Below, one piece after another: positions 34,011 to 42,135 of a stretch of 59,188 bases of DNA. This DNA comes from Actinomycetota bacterium. Lineage in GTDB: Bacteria; Actinomycetota; Acidimicrobiia; Actinomarinales; Actinomarinaceae. The position numbers and the translations under genes are program-made. Each line of letters opens with the position of its first letter. The stretch's first letter is position 1. The notes under the pieces are model-generated. The model made no database searches. It saw nothing but the letters and a program-made list of their open reading frames with translations, and was not told the origin of the DNA. Location of the stretch: NCBI GenBank assembly GCA_014384285.1, contig JACNGE010000015.1, forward strand, positions 1-59,188. Reading direction: 5' to 3'.

Positions 34011-34042
34011 ATCAATCTTTCCTCGTGGTAAGAAAGGAAATT

Positions 34043-35005
34043 ATGAAATATAAGATACTAATTCTTGCCGCGTTGATAACTATGTGCGCAGGCTCAGAAG
34101 AGTCAAGCCTAGAACAAAGAGTTATTTCGTTATCAACTACCCACACAGAAGTCATCCAAGTTCTAGGAGGTGAAAATCTTCTAGTCGGTGTTGATTCATT
34201 CTCAGAAACAGAAATGCCCATTGAAAAAATAGATGCTTTTACTGTTACTGCTGAAGATTTACTTGAATTAAAGCCGGACCTCGTTGTATTAGCATTTGAC
34301 TTCAATGGAATTATTGAAGGGTTAGAAAGTTTAGAAATAAATTACGCCCTACTCCCACCAGCAAAAAATTTTGAAGATGTTTATAGTCAAATTGAAGAAA
34401 TTGGAAATTTAGTCAATAAATCTGAAGAGTCTTTAGAGCTTGTCTCTGTAATGCAAGAAGACGTTGAAGAAATTATTCAAAACTTTTCATCGGATAACAT
34501 AACTGTTTTTCATGAAATTGGATTTACATACGGAATATATACAATAAATGAGAATTCATTTATCGGTGAAATATACAACCTCTTAGGAATTAACAATGTG
34601 GCTAATTTAAAAGAAGATCCGTTTGGTAGTGGTTATCCAGAGTTTTCAGAACAAGAGGTATTAGACTCCAATCCAAACTTGATTGTTGTAGGTCATTCTG
34701 ATTATTTAAATAAGGACCTCTCAACAAGAGTTGGCTGGGATGAAATTACTGCAGTTCAAACTGGAAATGTTTTTTTTCTAGATGAAAATCTCGCAAACAA
34801 CTGGGGAGCAAGTACAGTCGACTTGTTAAATACATTGTCTGCAATTGGACAGTTTCAAGAAAATCCAGGAGTTGTGTATTCAAATCTGTACTCTGAAGAG
34901 ATACAAAATTCTTCAGTCTTTCAAAATAATATACTTTATCTAGTACTGTTTATCTTGATAGGTTTAGTTACTTTTTCAAGAACTAGACAAAAAGAAACGG
35001 TTTAA
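34043..35005 (+). CDS. BtuF-like cobalamin-binding protein with C-terminal membrane anchor
   Basis: I choose ATG 34043 (MKYKILILAALITMC) because AAGGAAAT precedes it and it begins a signal sequence; an in-frame ATG at 34004 would sit in the riboswitch. The 320-residue product has the two-lobed TroA/BtuF fold: VISLSTTHTEVIQVLGG at the start, LLELKPDLVVLAFDFNG in lobe 1 and a VFFLDENLANNWGAST region in lobe 2. A predicted membrane helix near the C-terminus (NNILYLVLFILIGLVTF) is unusual for a solute-binding protein. No BtuC or BtuD genes lie nearby. The preceding B12 riboswitch supports a cobalamin or corrinoid ligand. Confidence 0.78.
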   Translation: MKYKILILAALITMCAGSEESSLEQRVISLSTTHTEVIQVLGGENLLVGVDSFSETEMPIEKIDAFTVTAEDLLELKPDLVVLAFDFNGIIEGLESLEINYALLPPAKNFEDVYSQIEEIGNLVNKSEESLELVSVMQEDVEEIIQNFSSDNITVFHEIGFTYGIYTINENSFIGEIYNLLGINNVANLKEDPFGSGYPEFSEQEVLDSNPNLIVVGHSDYLNKDLSTRVGWDEITAVQTGNVFFLDENLANNWGASTVDLLNTLSAIGQFQENPGVVYSNLYSEEIQNSSVFQNNILYLVLFILIGLVTFSRTRQKETV

Positions 35006-35013
35006 GGAGAAAA

Positions 35014-35922
35014 ATGAAAGGTTATTCACAAGATTTATACATACTAGCTTTTGATCACAGGGGAACTATAACGAAAGGCCTTCTTGGAGTTGAAGGGCGA
35101 GAGCCAACTGAAGAAGAGTCAAAAAAAGTTAATGAAATGAAAAACATTATCTTTGATGGATTTATAAAAGCTAAAGAATCTGGAATAACCGGAGGTGTCC
35201 CTGCAATACTTGTTGATGAAACTTTTGGATTAGATGTCCAACAAAAAGCAAAAGAAATGGGGATTAAATTTGCAGCACCAGTGGAAAAATCTGGGCAAAA
35301 AGTATTTGATTTTGAGTATGGTGACCAGTTTGGAGAAAAAATTAATGAAATTGGTGCAGATTTTGTAAAAATATTGGTTCGATGGAATCCAGACGACGAT
35401 GAAGAAACTAGGGTAGTACAGGGAAGCAGAATTAAGCAATTGTCAGAATGGCTTACAGAAAACGATAAAAAGTTCCTTCTAGAGTTCCTTGTTCCTGCAA
35501 CAGAAAAGCAACTTGCATCTGTGGGCAACGACCAAGCACGTTATGATTCCGAGATTAGACCAAGGCTTGCTGTCAAAGTAGTTGAAGAAATGAGAGAAAG
35601 AGGAGCTGATCCTGACATTTGGAAAATAGAGGGCTTAGACACAGCTGAGGACTGTGAAAAAGTAGCTGCTGCAATAAAAACGGGTGATAGGGAAAATGTT
35701 ATTGCTGTTGTTCTTGGCAGAGGTGCCACAGATGAGAAAGTTAATGAATGGTTAAGAGCTGGATCATCCGTAGAAGGTTATAAAGGATTTGCAATCGGAA
35801 GATCAATTTTTTGGGATGCCCTCAAAGGATTTCATGAAGGTGAAAAATCTAGAGAAGAAGCAGTTGAAGAAATTTCGGAATCATATTTAGGATTTCTTTC
35901 TGTGTATCAAAATAGGAGTTAA
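35014..35922 (+). CDS. DUF2090 (IolC C-terminal-like) TIM-barrel protein
   Basis: The 302-residue protein begins LYILAFDHRGTITKGLLG and includes AILVDETFGLDV, FVKILVRWNPDDDEE, FLLEFLVPAT and IWKIEGLDTAEDC. These match the DUF2090 domain found at the C-terminus of IolC-type proteins and alone in many Actinobacteria. The active-site-like Lys in FVKILVRW and the barrel strands resemble LacD/class I aldolases. It is 8 bases after the BtuF-like gene and 4 bases before a phosphofructokinase gene. A sugar-phosphate aldolase role is inference. Confidence 0.78.
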   Translation: MKGYSQDLYILAFDHRGTITKGLLGVEGREPTEEESKKVNEMKNIIFDGFIKAKESGITGGVPAILVDETFGLDVQQKAKEMGIKFAAPVEKSGQKVFDFEYGDQFGEKINEIGADFVKILVRWNPDDDEETRVVQGSRIKQLSEWLTENDKKFLLEFLVPATEKQLASVGNDQARYDSEIRPRLAVKVVEEMRERGADPDIWKIEGLDTAEDCEKVAAAIKTGDRENVIAVVLGRGATDEKVNEWLRAGSSVEGYKGFAIGRSIFWDALKGFHEGEKSREEAVEEISESYLGFLSVYQNRS

Positions 35923-35926
35923 TTAA

Positions 35927-37129
35927 GTGTCGGCAGGCAAAGCTGTAATTGGACAATCAGGAGGTCCTACTGCTGTAATTAATAAATCGCTTGTTGGCTT
36001 CATCAAAGAAGCTATAAATTCAGACTTTGATGAAGTACTAGGTGCCAAACACGGGTTAGCTGGAATGTTAAGTCAAGACTTTGTGGACCTCTCAAACCTT
36101 TCAGAGTCACAACTATATGGGATAGGAAAAACTCCAGCCGCAGCCTTAGGCTCAGTTAGAAAAAAGCCTACTGACCATGACATAGAAAAACTAGTTTCTA
36201 TTTTTGAAAAACAAAATATAAGAAATTTTTTCTATATAGGGGGAAACGATTCTGCTGAAACTGCAAACTTGGTGGCTGAAGGAGCAAAAAGTATAGGTTA
36301 TGAGATGAAAGCATTCCATATTCCAAAGACTATTGACAACGATCTATTAGAAACAGATCACTGTCCAGGATATGGATCGGCAGCCAGATTTGTAGCACAC
36401 GCCTTTCAGGGGGACGATGCAGATAACAGAAGTTTAAATGGAATTAAAATCAATGTTTTAATGGGAAGACATGCAGGGTGGTTAACAGCAGCTAGCACAT
36501 TAGGTAAATCATCAGAAGAGGATGGACCACACTTGGTTTATGTTCCAGAAAAAACTTTTAATATTGAAAACTTTTTGAAAGAAGTTAAAGAAGTTTACGA
36601 TGCACTTGGCAGATGTGTTGTTGCCGTTTCGGAGGGTGTCCATAATGAAAAGGGTGAATACTTTCTTCAAACATACGCGGATCAATCTGGTTCAGGTTTG
36701 GCTGGGAAGACAGATAGCCACGGCAATATACAACTGTCAGGATCAGGAGCACTAGGTGACACTCTAACAAACATAGTCTCAGAATATATTGATGGAGCCA
36801 GAGTCAGAGCAGATACTTTTGGATACCTCCAAAGATCTTTTATTGCTGATGTTTCTAGTGTAGATGCCGAAGAGGCAGAGAGAGTAGGACAACACGCTGT
36901 TGTTGCATCAAGAGAAAGTCAAAGCGGTTCAGTTATTCTTAAAAGGCAATTTTCAGAAAAATATTACTGCGAAGTTGGCACCACAGAACTTCGTAAGGTA
37001 GCAAAACACACTAAAGAAATGCCATCAGAATTTATAGATTCTACAAAACCCTATGTTACAAATGAGTTTTTTGAGTATGCGATGCCACTTACTGGCGGGA
37101 TAGAACCCAAAACTCAAATTTTTGTCTAG
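35927..37129 (+). CDS. 6-phosphofructokinase, probably PPi-dependent
   Basis: The 400-residue protein starts at GTG 35927 with VIGQSGGPTAVINKSLVG. Family motifs are FFYIGGNDSAETA, where the ATP-type GGDGS is replaced by GGNDS as in PPi-using enzymes; KTIDNDLLETDHCPGYGSA (catalytic T-x-D-N-D); NVLMGRHAGWLTAAS; and VRADTFGYLQRS. It phosphorylates fructose 6-phosphate reversibly with pyrophosphate if the donor reading is right. It is tightly linked to the DUF2090 gene upstream. Confidence 0.87.
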   Translation: MSAGKAVIGQSGGPTAVINKSLVGFIKEAINSDFDEVLGAKHGLAGMLSQDFVDLSNLSESQLYGIGKTPAAALGSVRKKPTDHDIEKLVSIFEKQNIRNFFYIGGNDSAETANLVAEGAKSIGYEMKAFHIPKTIDNDLLETDHCPGYGSAARFVAHAFQGDDADNRSLNGIKINVLMGRHAGWLTAASTLGKSSEEDGPHLVYVPEKTFNIENFLKEVKEVYDALGRCVVAVSEGVHNEKGEYFLQTYADQSGSGLAGKTDSHGNIQLSGSGALGDTLTNIVSEYIDGARVRADTFGYLQRSFIADVSSVDAEEAERVGQHAVVASRESQSGSVILKRQFSEKYYCEVGTTELRKVAKHTKEMPSEFIDSTKPYVTNEFFEYAMPLTGGIEPKTQIFV

Positions 37130-37172
37130 ATTTCGAAAAAGTTAAAATTTGCTATTCTTAACTTAAATGCAT

Positions 37173-37664
37173 ATGAATAAAAAAAATGTAGTAATTTTTT
37201 GTTTATTTTTTTGTTTGTGTTCCCCCCCTCCTGAAGATGGAATTGTTTCTTTGTCAGGTGATACAACTTCAACTACAACCATAAACATAGAAGACTATCC
37301 AATTGTTTTAACTCAGTGCTTAAATGAAGAAAAAGGGTATGACATAGTAACTCCTTTTGATATACAAGATTTAAAAACAACTATTAGTCAGTTAAGCACA
37401 AGCAAAGATGAAGAATTACAGCTGGGAGAAGATGTTAATTACTGTATTAACAAATACAATCTTTGGTCAGATTCATCTTCACAAAACCCAGAAGAGTTTG
37501 CAAAATTATATGATGAAAATCTTGAATTAGCCAAATGCTTAAGAGAAAAAGGGATAAACGTGGAAGACCCAACCCAACAAGAGCCTAAGCTTGATTTAAG
37601 TGGATTAAAAAGTTCAAAAGACAGTATTACCCTATTGTTACAAGAGTGTGGTTGGGAGAAATAA
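37173..37664 (+). CDS. Cys-repeat exported protein 1 (CxRE-G...DP family)
   Basis: This exported protein of about 163 residues starts MNKKNVVIFCLFFCLCS; an in-frame ATG two codons earlier is the alternative. The lipobox is weak (LFFCLC). After a Thr-rich linker there are two tandem modules: QCLNEEKGYDIVTP...NYCINKYNLW and KCLREKGINVEDP...QECGWEK. Each has one Cys in a C-x-(R/N)-E helix and a second 35-55 residues later, suggesting one disulfide per module. It is a paralogue of the products at 40731, 41473 and 45580. It is convergent with the histidine kinase gene. The function is unknown. Confidence 0.72.
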   Translation: MNKKNVVIFCLFFCLCSPPPEDGIVSLSGDTTSTTTINIEDYPIVLTQCLNEEKGYDIVTPFDIQDLKTTISQLSTSKDEELQLGEDVNYCINKYNLWSDSSSQNPEEFAKLYDENLELAKCLREKGINVEDPTQQEPKLDLSGLKSSKDSITLLLQECGWEK

Positions 37665-37668
37665 GTAT

Positions 37669-38937
37669 TTAAAAACTAACTATAAACTTAGCTCCACCAA
37701 GGTCAGACTTACCTACGGTAATCTTCCAACCATATTTTGAAACAATATTTTTTACAATACTCAAACCAAGACCTTTACCACCAACATTTCTTGTTCTTGA
37801 TTCATCTTCTTGCCAAAAGGGAGTAAATATTAAGTCATAATTTTCTGGATGAATTCCAACTCCATCATCCTCAATGATTACTGAGGGAGCTTTATCAACT
37901 ATCTCGGTACTAATTATTACTTTGTTCGACTTAAATTTTTCTGCATTCCCAATTAAATTGTTAAGCATCAATTTAAGAATTTCTTGGTTTGAATCAACCA
38001 TTATTTCTAGGTTATTTTTGAAATCAACATCGGTATCTTTAATAGTCTTCTTAATTAACTCATTCAAGAGAATTTTCCCATCAGTACCACCACTTTTCGT
38101 AGAAGTCTCAAGGATTAATAAAGCTTCTATTATTGATTGGATTTCAATCACATCTTCTTCGATCCCAATGAGAGTTTTCTCGTCTGTATTGTTTTGTTTT
38201 TTCAACTTTTCGATTTGTAATTTTAAACTTGTTAAAGGTGTTTTTAGTTCATGGGAGGCATTTGAAATAAATTGTTTCTGACTTACTGAACTTATGTGAA
38301 CTTTTTCAAGAAGAGAATTAAATGTCGAAATCAACTTCCCAATTTCATCATTGCTTTTCACATCATCAAGTTTTTCCATTTTGTTTAACGGTTCAAATTT
38401 AGATATTTTTTTGATAGATCGGCTTACAGGTCTTAATGCTATTTCTGTAGAAATTAAAATACCTAAAACGACAAATATTGAAGCAAAAAGATAACTCAGT
38501 ACAAAAAATCTATCCAGGCCGTCAATTGCATTCCTCGAGGTTGACTCATTAAAGCCAACAATAATACTTACTTTTTTGTCTATACTTTCAGTTTTTATAA
38601 AATCTAAATCATTTTCATTTTTTGCAAATTGATTCTTTGCTAAATTGTAATCATCAATGAGACGTGGGGGGAAAAAGCTATATTCCCTTATGAGTTTTCC
38701 ACTTTTCTTATCATAGATAAATACAAAATAATCTCCCAAACGTGGGATATTTCTAAGGTTTAACTTTTTATAATCTTTTTCTAATTGTTCTGCTAAATTA
38801 GCTCTACCATCTTCTAATGTTCTTCTATATCTAACCTCTGCTACTTCTTCTAAAATTTCTGGAGCAACAAAAAAACCACCACCAAGGATCAGAAGAGTTA
38901 ACAATATGATTTTTGACCGTATCCCAATCCTCTTCAT
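37669..38937 (-). CDS. sensor histidine kinase
   Basis: The 422-residue membrane kinase has an N-terminal helix (8-25), an extracytoplasmic sensor region (about 26-142), a second helix (about 143-165), a HAMP linker, and a dimerisation/phosphorylation domain with His229 in SNASHELKTPLTSLK. The HATPase domain follows with N-box LIGNAEKFK, G1 IEDDGVGIHPEN and G2 GGKGLGLSIVK. It shares an operon with the OmpR-type regulator upstream (adjacent, no gap). Neighbouring exported and efflux genes suggest an envelope signal. Confidence 0.95.
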   Translation of the reverse strand: MKRIGIRSKIILLTLLILGGGFFVAPEILEEVAEVRYRRTLEDGRANLAEQLEKDYKKLNLRNIPRLGDYFVFIYDKKSGKLIREYSFFPPRLIDDYNLAKNQFAKNENDLDFIKTESIDKKVSIIVGFNESTSRNAIDGLDRFFVLSYLFASIFVVLGILISTEIALRPVSRSIKKISKFEPLNKMEKLDDVKSNDEIGKLISTFNSLLEKVHISSVSQKQFISNASHELKTPLTSLKLQIEKLKKQNNTDEKTLIGIEEDVIEIQSIIEALLILETSTKSGGTDGKILLNELIKKTIKDTDVDFKNNLEIMVDSNQEILKLMLNNLIGNAEKFKSNKVIISTEIVDKAPSVIIEDDGVGIHPENYDLIFTPFWQEDESRTRNVGGKGLGLSIVKNIVSKYGWKITVGKSDLGGAKFIVSF

Positions 38938-39612
38938 TTAATTCCACCTATACCCAAAACCACGAACAGTTTTAATGTGGTCATCTAAGTTAAAAGGTTT
39001 AAGTTTTTTTCTCAGATATCCTATGTAAACTTCAACTTTATTAACATCTTCTTCGACTGGATATAAAATTTCCCAGATTTCCTCCAATAGTTCATTTTTT
39101 GTCACAATATTTCCATTATTCATTACTAAGAAAGCAAGTAGGTCTAGTTCTTGCTTTGTTAGCTCAATTTCAAGATCCTTACTTGTAACTTTTCTTGCAT
39201 TTAAATCAATCTTTAAATCTTGAAACTCTAACAACGCTTTCTCGTGTCCACCTGTCTTTAAAAGTTTGCGAATTCTTGCCAGCAGTTCAACTGTAGAAAA
39301 AGGCTTTCTCAAATAATCATTTGCACCAGTATCCAACCCTTCTTCGACATCGTATTCACCACCCTTTGCTGTTAACATTATTATCGGAGTTTTCACTCCA
39401 ATCTCTCTAACCTTTGCACAGACTTTATAACCATTCATTTTTGGCATCATGATATCTAAAATTACAAGATCGGGTTGGTCTTCAATGATTTTGTAATATC
39501 CAGATTCCCCATCAAAAGATTGATCAACAAAATACCCCTCATTGACTAAGGACTGTTTTACTAATTCTGATATTTTCTTATCATCTTCAACTAAAAGTAT
39601 TTTTTTAACCAC
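38938..39612 (-). CDS. OmpR-family response regulator
   Basis: The 224-residue protein has a receiver domain with acidic pocket LLVEDDKK, phospho-acceptor Asp53 in LVILDIMMPKMNG, conserved Thr in IIMLTAKGG and Lys in NDYLRKPF. A winged-helix DNA-binding domain occupies residues 125-224 (TKQELDLLAFLV...VEVYIGYLRKKL...VRGFGYRW). It is the first gene of the regulator-kinase operon and divergent from the exported helical protein at 39743. Repeated AACCT/AGGTT elements in the shared promoter gap are candidate binding sites. Confidence 0.96.
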   Translation of the reverse strand: MVKKILLVEDDKKISELVKQSLVNEGYFVDQSFDGESGYYKIIEDQPDLVILDIMMPKMNGYKVCAKVREIGVKTPIIMLTAKGGEYDVEEGLDTGANDYLRKPFSTVELLARIRKLLKTGGHEKALLEFQDLKIDLNARKVTSKDLEIELTKQELDLLAFLVMNNGNIVTKNELLEEIWEILYPVEEDVNKVEVYIGYLRKKLKPFNLDDHIKTVRGFGYRWN

Positions 39613-39661
39613 AACTTAATAATGACAATATAAATTTATTTATCAAGTGATTGGATTTATT

Positions 39662-39704
39662 AACCTCAGGAACCTCACAGGTTTTTAAGGATACCATAAG
39701 GTTT
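39662..39704. promoter_or_regulatory. candidate response-regulator binding repeats
   Basis: The pentamer AACCT or its complement occurs four times: 39662, 39671, 39679 (as AGGTT) and 39699 (as AGGTT). The middle pair forms AACCTCACAGGTT, an inverted repeat. The cluster lies between the divergent regulator gene and the exported-protein gene, where an OmpR-type regulator would bind. The assignment is inference. Confidence 0.4.
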
Positions 39705-39742
39705 CATCCGCTATAAAAGAGTATGAAAAAGAAAGGACGAAT

Positions 39743-40222
39743 ATGAAAAAATCATTATTAGGAATAGGTGTTTTTGGTCTTGCTCTCGGTGCAGGTATTG
39801 TTGGCATTTCTTATGCGTCGGAAATTCCTATGGCTAAAGAGGTATTTATTCAAGATGAGGTTTCTCCGAATGAAGGTGGCAAACACAATCTGTTAGAAGA
39901 TGTTCTAGAAGGACTAGTTGAAGAAGAGGCTTTATCGGTAGAGCAGGCTGACACCATATTGAACACAATGGCGGCAAGAAAGCTTGAGATGAAAGCGGAA
40001 AGAGAAGAAATCAAAAATCTAATTAAAGAAATGTTTGAAGATGGAGAAATTACAGTAGTAGAACTAGATTCTGTAACAACTATAGATCAAGAAAAAATAG
40101 ATCGATTTAAAGATCACTTTTCAGAGGAGCTTGAAGATGGTGTGATTTCAGAGGAAGAGTTTAAAGATAATATTAAAAGTCACCACAGAAAAGGACACCA
40201 TAAGTCGAAAGGCAATAAGTAA
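39743..40222 (+). CDS. exported acidic helical protein with EF-hand-like segments
   Basis: The 159-residue product has a signal peptide (MKKSLLGIGVFGLALGAGIV, cleavage near SYAS). The mature part is acidic and strongly helical. It contains several 'DG-x-I/L-(S/T)-x-E-E/Q' steps (EDGEITVVELD, EDGVISEEEFKD, EEEALSVEQAD), which resemble EF-hand-like or SHOCT-like short helix pairs. It ends in a basic His/Lys tail (HHRKGHHKSKGNK). GAAAGGA precedes the start. Being divergent from the response regulator, it may be its main target, for example a periplasmic stress or metal-sensing protein. I do not recognise a named family. Confidence 0.7.
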   Translation: MKKSLLGIGVFGLALGAGIVGISYASEIPMAKEVFIQDEVSPNEGGKHNLLEDVLEGLVEEEALSVEQADTILNTMAARKLEMKAEREEIKNLIKEMFEDGEITVVELDSVTTIDQEKIDRFKDHFSEELEDGVISEEEFKDNIKSHHRKGHHKSKGNK

Positions 40223-40235
40223 GTAGTTGAGTATT

Positions 40236-40268
40236 TGTGTATTGGTTTTCTCCCTTGTCCAATACACA
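40236..40268 (+). terminator. hairpin after the exported helical-protein gene
   Basis: A perfect 10-bp stem, TGTGTATTGG / CCAATACACA, encloses a 13-base pyrimidine-rich loop and is followed by only three T residues. It ends 17 bases before the next start codon. It could be a weak terminator or an RNA stabiliser separating the two genes. Confidence 0.5.
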
Positions 40269-40285
40269 TTTACTAAAATGTAACC

Positions 40286-40726
40286 ATGAAAAAATTAATA
40301 CCTGAAACAATCGTAAATAAAATTCCAAGTAATAAATTTGTCTACTATTTTTGTTTGTTATTAGTTACATTCAATTTATTTAGAAGCCTTGAACATATAT
40401 TTGCTGAAGATGGTGGAGCTGAATCTATTGCAGGCATTCCATTAAATAGCTACTCAGAGGAAGCTGCAAACAACATTGTTTCAATATTTGCTCAGTGGGG
40501 TTTTTCACAGCTAGTTTTAGCTTGCATGTTATTACTTGTTGTTTTAAAAATGAGGGAATTAATACCTCTTATGTTGCTTATTATTGCTTTAGAAAATATT
40601 TTAAGAGGAGCAGTGGGGTTATATAAGCCTTTAATTTTAGGAGATGCTCCTCCAGGGGCAGTTTCTCCAATTATTGGTTTAGTAACTTTAGTTGTTTTAT
40701 TTATTTCGATAAGAGAAAACAATTAA
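40286..40726 (+). CDS. four-helix membrane protein, unknown function
   Basis: The 146-residue product has hydrophobic segments at about 20-38, 70-88, 92-112 and 124-142. Between the first two is an extracytoplasmic loop with EHIFAEDGGAESIAGIPLNSYSEEAAN. I do not recognise the family. It precedes the Cys-repeat lipoprotein gene by 4 bases, so the two are very likely co-translated and may act together. Confidence 0.72.
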   Translation: MKKLIPETIVNKIPSNKFVYYFCLLLVTFNLFRSLEHIFAEDGGAESIAGIPLNSYSEEAANNIVSIFAQWGFSQLVLACMLLLVVLKMRELIPLMLLIIALENILRGAVGLYKPLILGDAPPGAVSPIIGLVTLVVLFISIRENN

Positions 40727-40730
40727 AATT

Positions 40731-41321
40731 ATGAAAAAAAATTTAAACACCTTCTTATTACTTCTATTTGTTCTTTTCTCGGCGTGCTCATCATCGGATG
40801 AATCGCAAGGAGTTGTTTCTACAAATAATTTATCAGGTGATACAACAGTTACAACAATTGCAGAGGAAGTCGTTGAAGATGTAGTTTCCGTTGAAGATGC
40901 ACAGCTTTTACTAGCTAGGTGCTTAAGAGAAAATGGATATGATATTACAGATCCTAAAAATGGTGAGAGTTTACGAAGTGTTTTGCAGCCGGTATTTTTA
41001 GCTGTTGATCAAAAAGGTAGAGACGAACTTTTTGAGACTATAGAGACTTGTTCTGAAGATAACAACATTCCACTAGGTGGGAGAGCAGATTTTGAGAATC
41101 CAGAAGAAGTTGCAGAACAGTTAGATTCCGAGCTTGAAATTGCGCAATGTTTTAGAGAAAAAGGGATAGAGGTTGAAGACCCTAACGCAGAAAGATCACT
41201 TAGAAGTATAATTTCTGGGCTTGTTCAGTCAGGACAATACTTACAAGAACAAATCAGAGAAGTACGGGCAGCGTGTTTTGATGATCTTGGACGCGAACCT
41301 CCACAACAAGGAGGGCGTTAG
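40731..41321 (+). CDS. Cys-repeat lipoprotein 2 (CxRE-G...DP family)
   Basis: The 196-residue lipoprotein has lipobox LFSAC near residue 19 and a Ser/Thr-rich linker. Two modules follow: RCLRENGYDITDP...ETCSEDN and QCFREKGIEVEDP...AACFDDLG. It is the most regular copy, with both modules sharing SLRS(V/I)(L/I) after the DP. It ends in a Gly/Gln/Arg tail. Linked to the four-helix membrane protein. Related 'CMR-x-x-G...PDP' proteins are widespread in Actinobacteria near MacB-type ABC systems, from my general knowledge; their function is not established. Confidence 0.75.
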   Translation: MKKNLNTFLLLLFVLFSACSSSDESQGVVSTNNLSGDTTVTTIAEEVVEDVVSVEDAQLLLARCLRENGYDITDPKNGESLRSVLQPVFLAVDQKGRDELFETIETCSEDNNIPLGGRADFENPEEVAEQLDSELEIAQCFREKGIEVEDPNAERSLRSIISGLVQSGQYLQEQIREVRAACFDDLGREPPQQGGR

Positions 41322-41472
41322 GTATACCGCTCTTGGACCGGCAGATCTGGAGCCTGTCATAAATGCACTAGATAATCCGATTCGAGTTAGTCGCGAAGCC
41401 AAGAATTAGACTGTTTCTAACCTCTACCGCTTCAAGGCGGAGGTTAAAACAACACATAATTTATAATCTTAT

Positions 41473-42072
41473 ATGTACAGAAAAGCCTCAATAATATTAG
41501 CTTTGTTTACTGCTTGTTCGCTATTCCAACAAGAAGAACAAGCTATTGTTTCAGTTGCAGAAACCGATAAAGGAAAAGAGGCGATTGCTCTTGGCGTTGA
41601 ACTTACAGATAAACGGGAAGAAATTTCAGATGAAGATGCCCCACTAGTCCTTGTTCAGTGTGTAAATGAGTATGGTTATAAATTTAAAGAGCCAAAAAAC
41701 TTTTTAGATTTATATACAACCGTCGCTTCCTACTTTGAAACTTTAACCACTCAAGAACAAGATGAATTATGGAGCAAAATAGAAGACTGTGCTCTAGAGT
41801 ACAACTTATGGGGAGTTGCAGACGAGAATCAATTCGAGGACCCAGTTCAAACTGCAAAAGAGTTAGATAGGGCACTATTTATTGCAAGTTGCTTTAGAGA
41901 GAGTGGATACTCCAAAGTTCCAGACCCGAATTACTTTAATAGAGATGTAAATCTTGACGCATACACAACTGAAGAATGGGATTTTAGTGAAGATGATCCA
42001 ATTGTTAAGACATGGCAGGCATGTGAAGACAAACTACCAGAGGAGTTAAAAAATGATGAATGGGATGTTTAA
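41473..42072 (+). CDS. Cys-repeat lipoprotein 3 (CxRE-G...DP family)
   Basis: This 199-residue lipoprotein starts MYRKASIILALFTAC, so the modified Cys is residue 15. Module 1 reads QCVNEYGYKFKEP...EDCALEYNLW; the ending is like that of copy 1 (CINKYNLW), which suggests these two are closest relatives. Module 2 reads SCFRESGYSKVPDP...QACEDKLP. It lies 63 bases upstream of the efflux adaptor gene and may be in the same transcript. Confidence 0.74.
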   Translation: MYRKASIILALFTACSLFQQEEQAIVSVAETDKGKEAIALGVELTDKREEISDEDAPLVLVQCVNEYGYKFKEPKNFLDLYTTVASYFETLTTQEQDELWSKIEDCALEYNLWGVADENQFEDPVQTAKELDRALFIASCFRESGYSKVPDPNYFNRDVNLDAYTTEEWDFSEDDPIVKTWQACEDKLPEELKNDEWDV

Positions 42073-42135
42073 AAAACGCAATAAATTAATTTCTCAGAAA
42101 ACTCAAAGGTTTAATAAACTAATCTAGTTAGAACA

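Noticed and set aside
33870-34042. BtuF-like gene starting at ATG 34004
   Set aside because: This start lies within the riboswitch expression platform and gives no signal peptide. ATG 34043 has a ribosome site and a signal sequence.
41221-41409. A 62-codon plus-strand ORF overlapping lipoprotein 2
   Set aside because: Most of it lies in another frame of a supported gene and it has no ribosome site. Its tail covers the GC-richer patch, reported as a finding instead.
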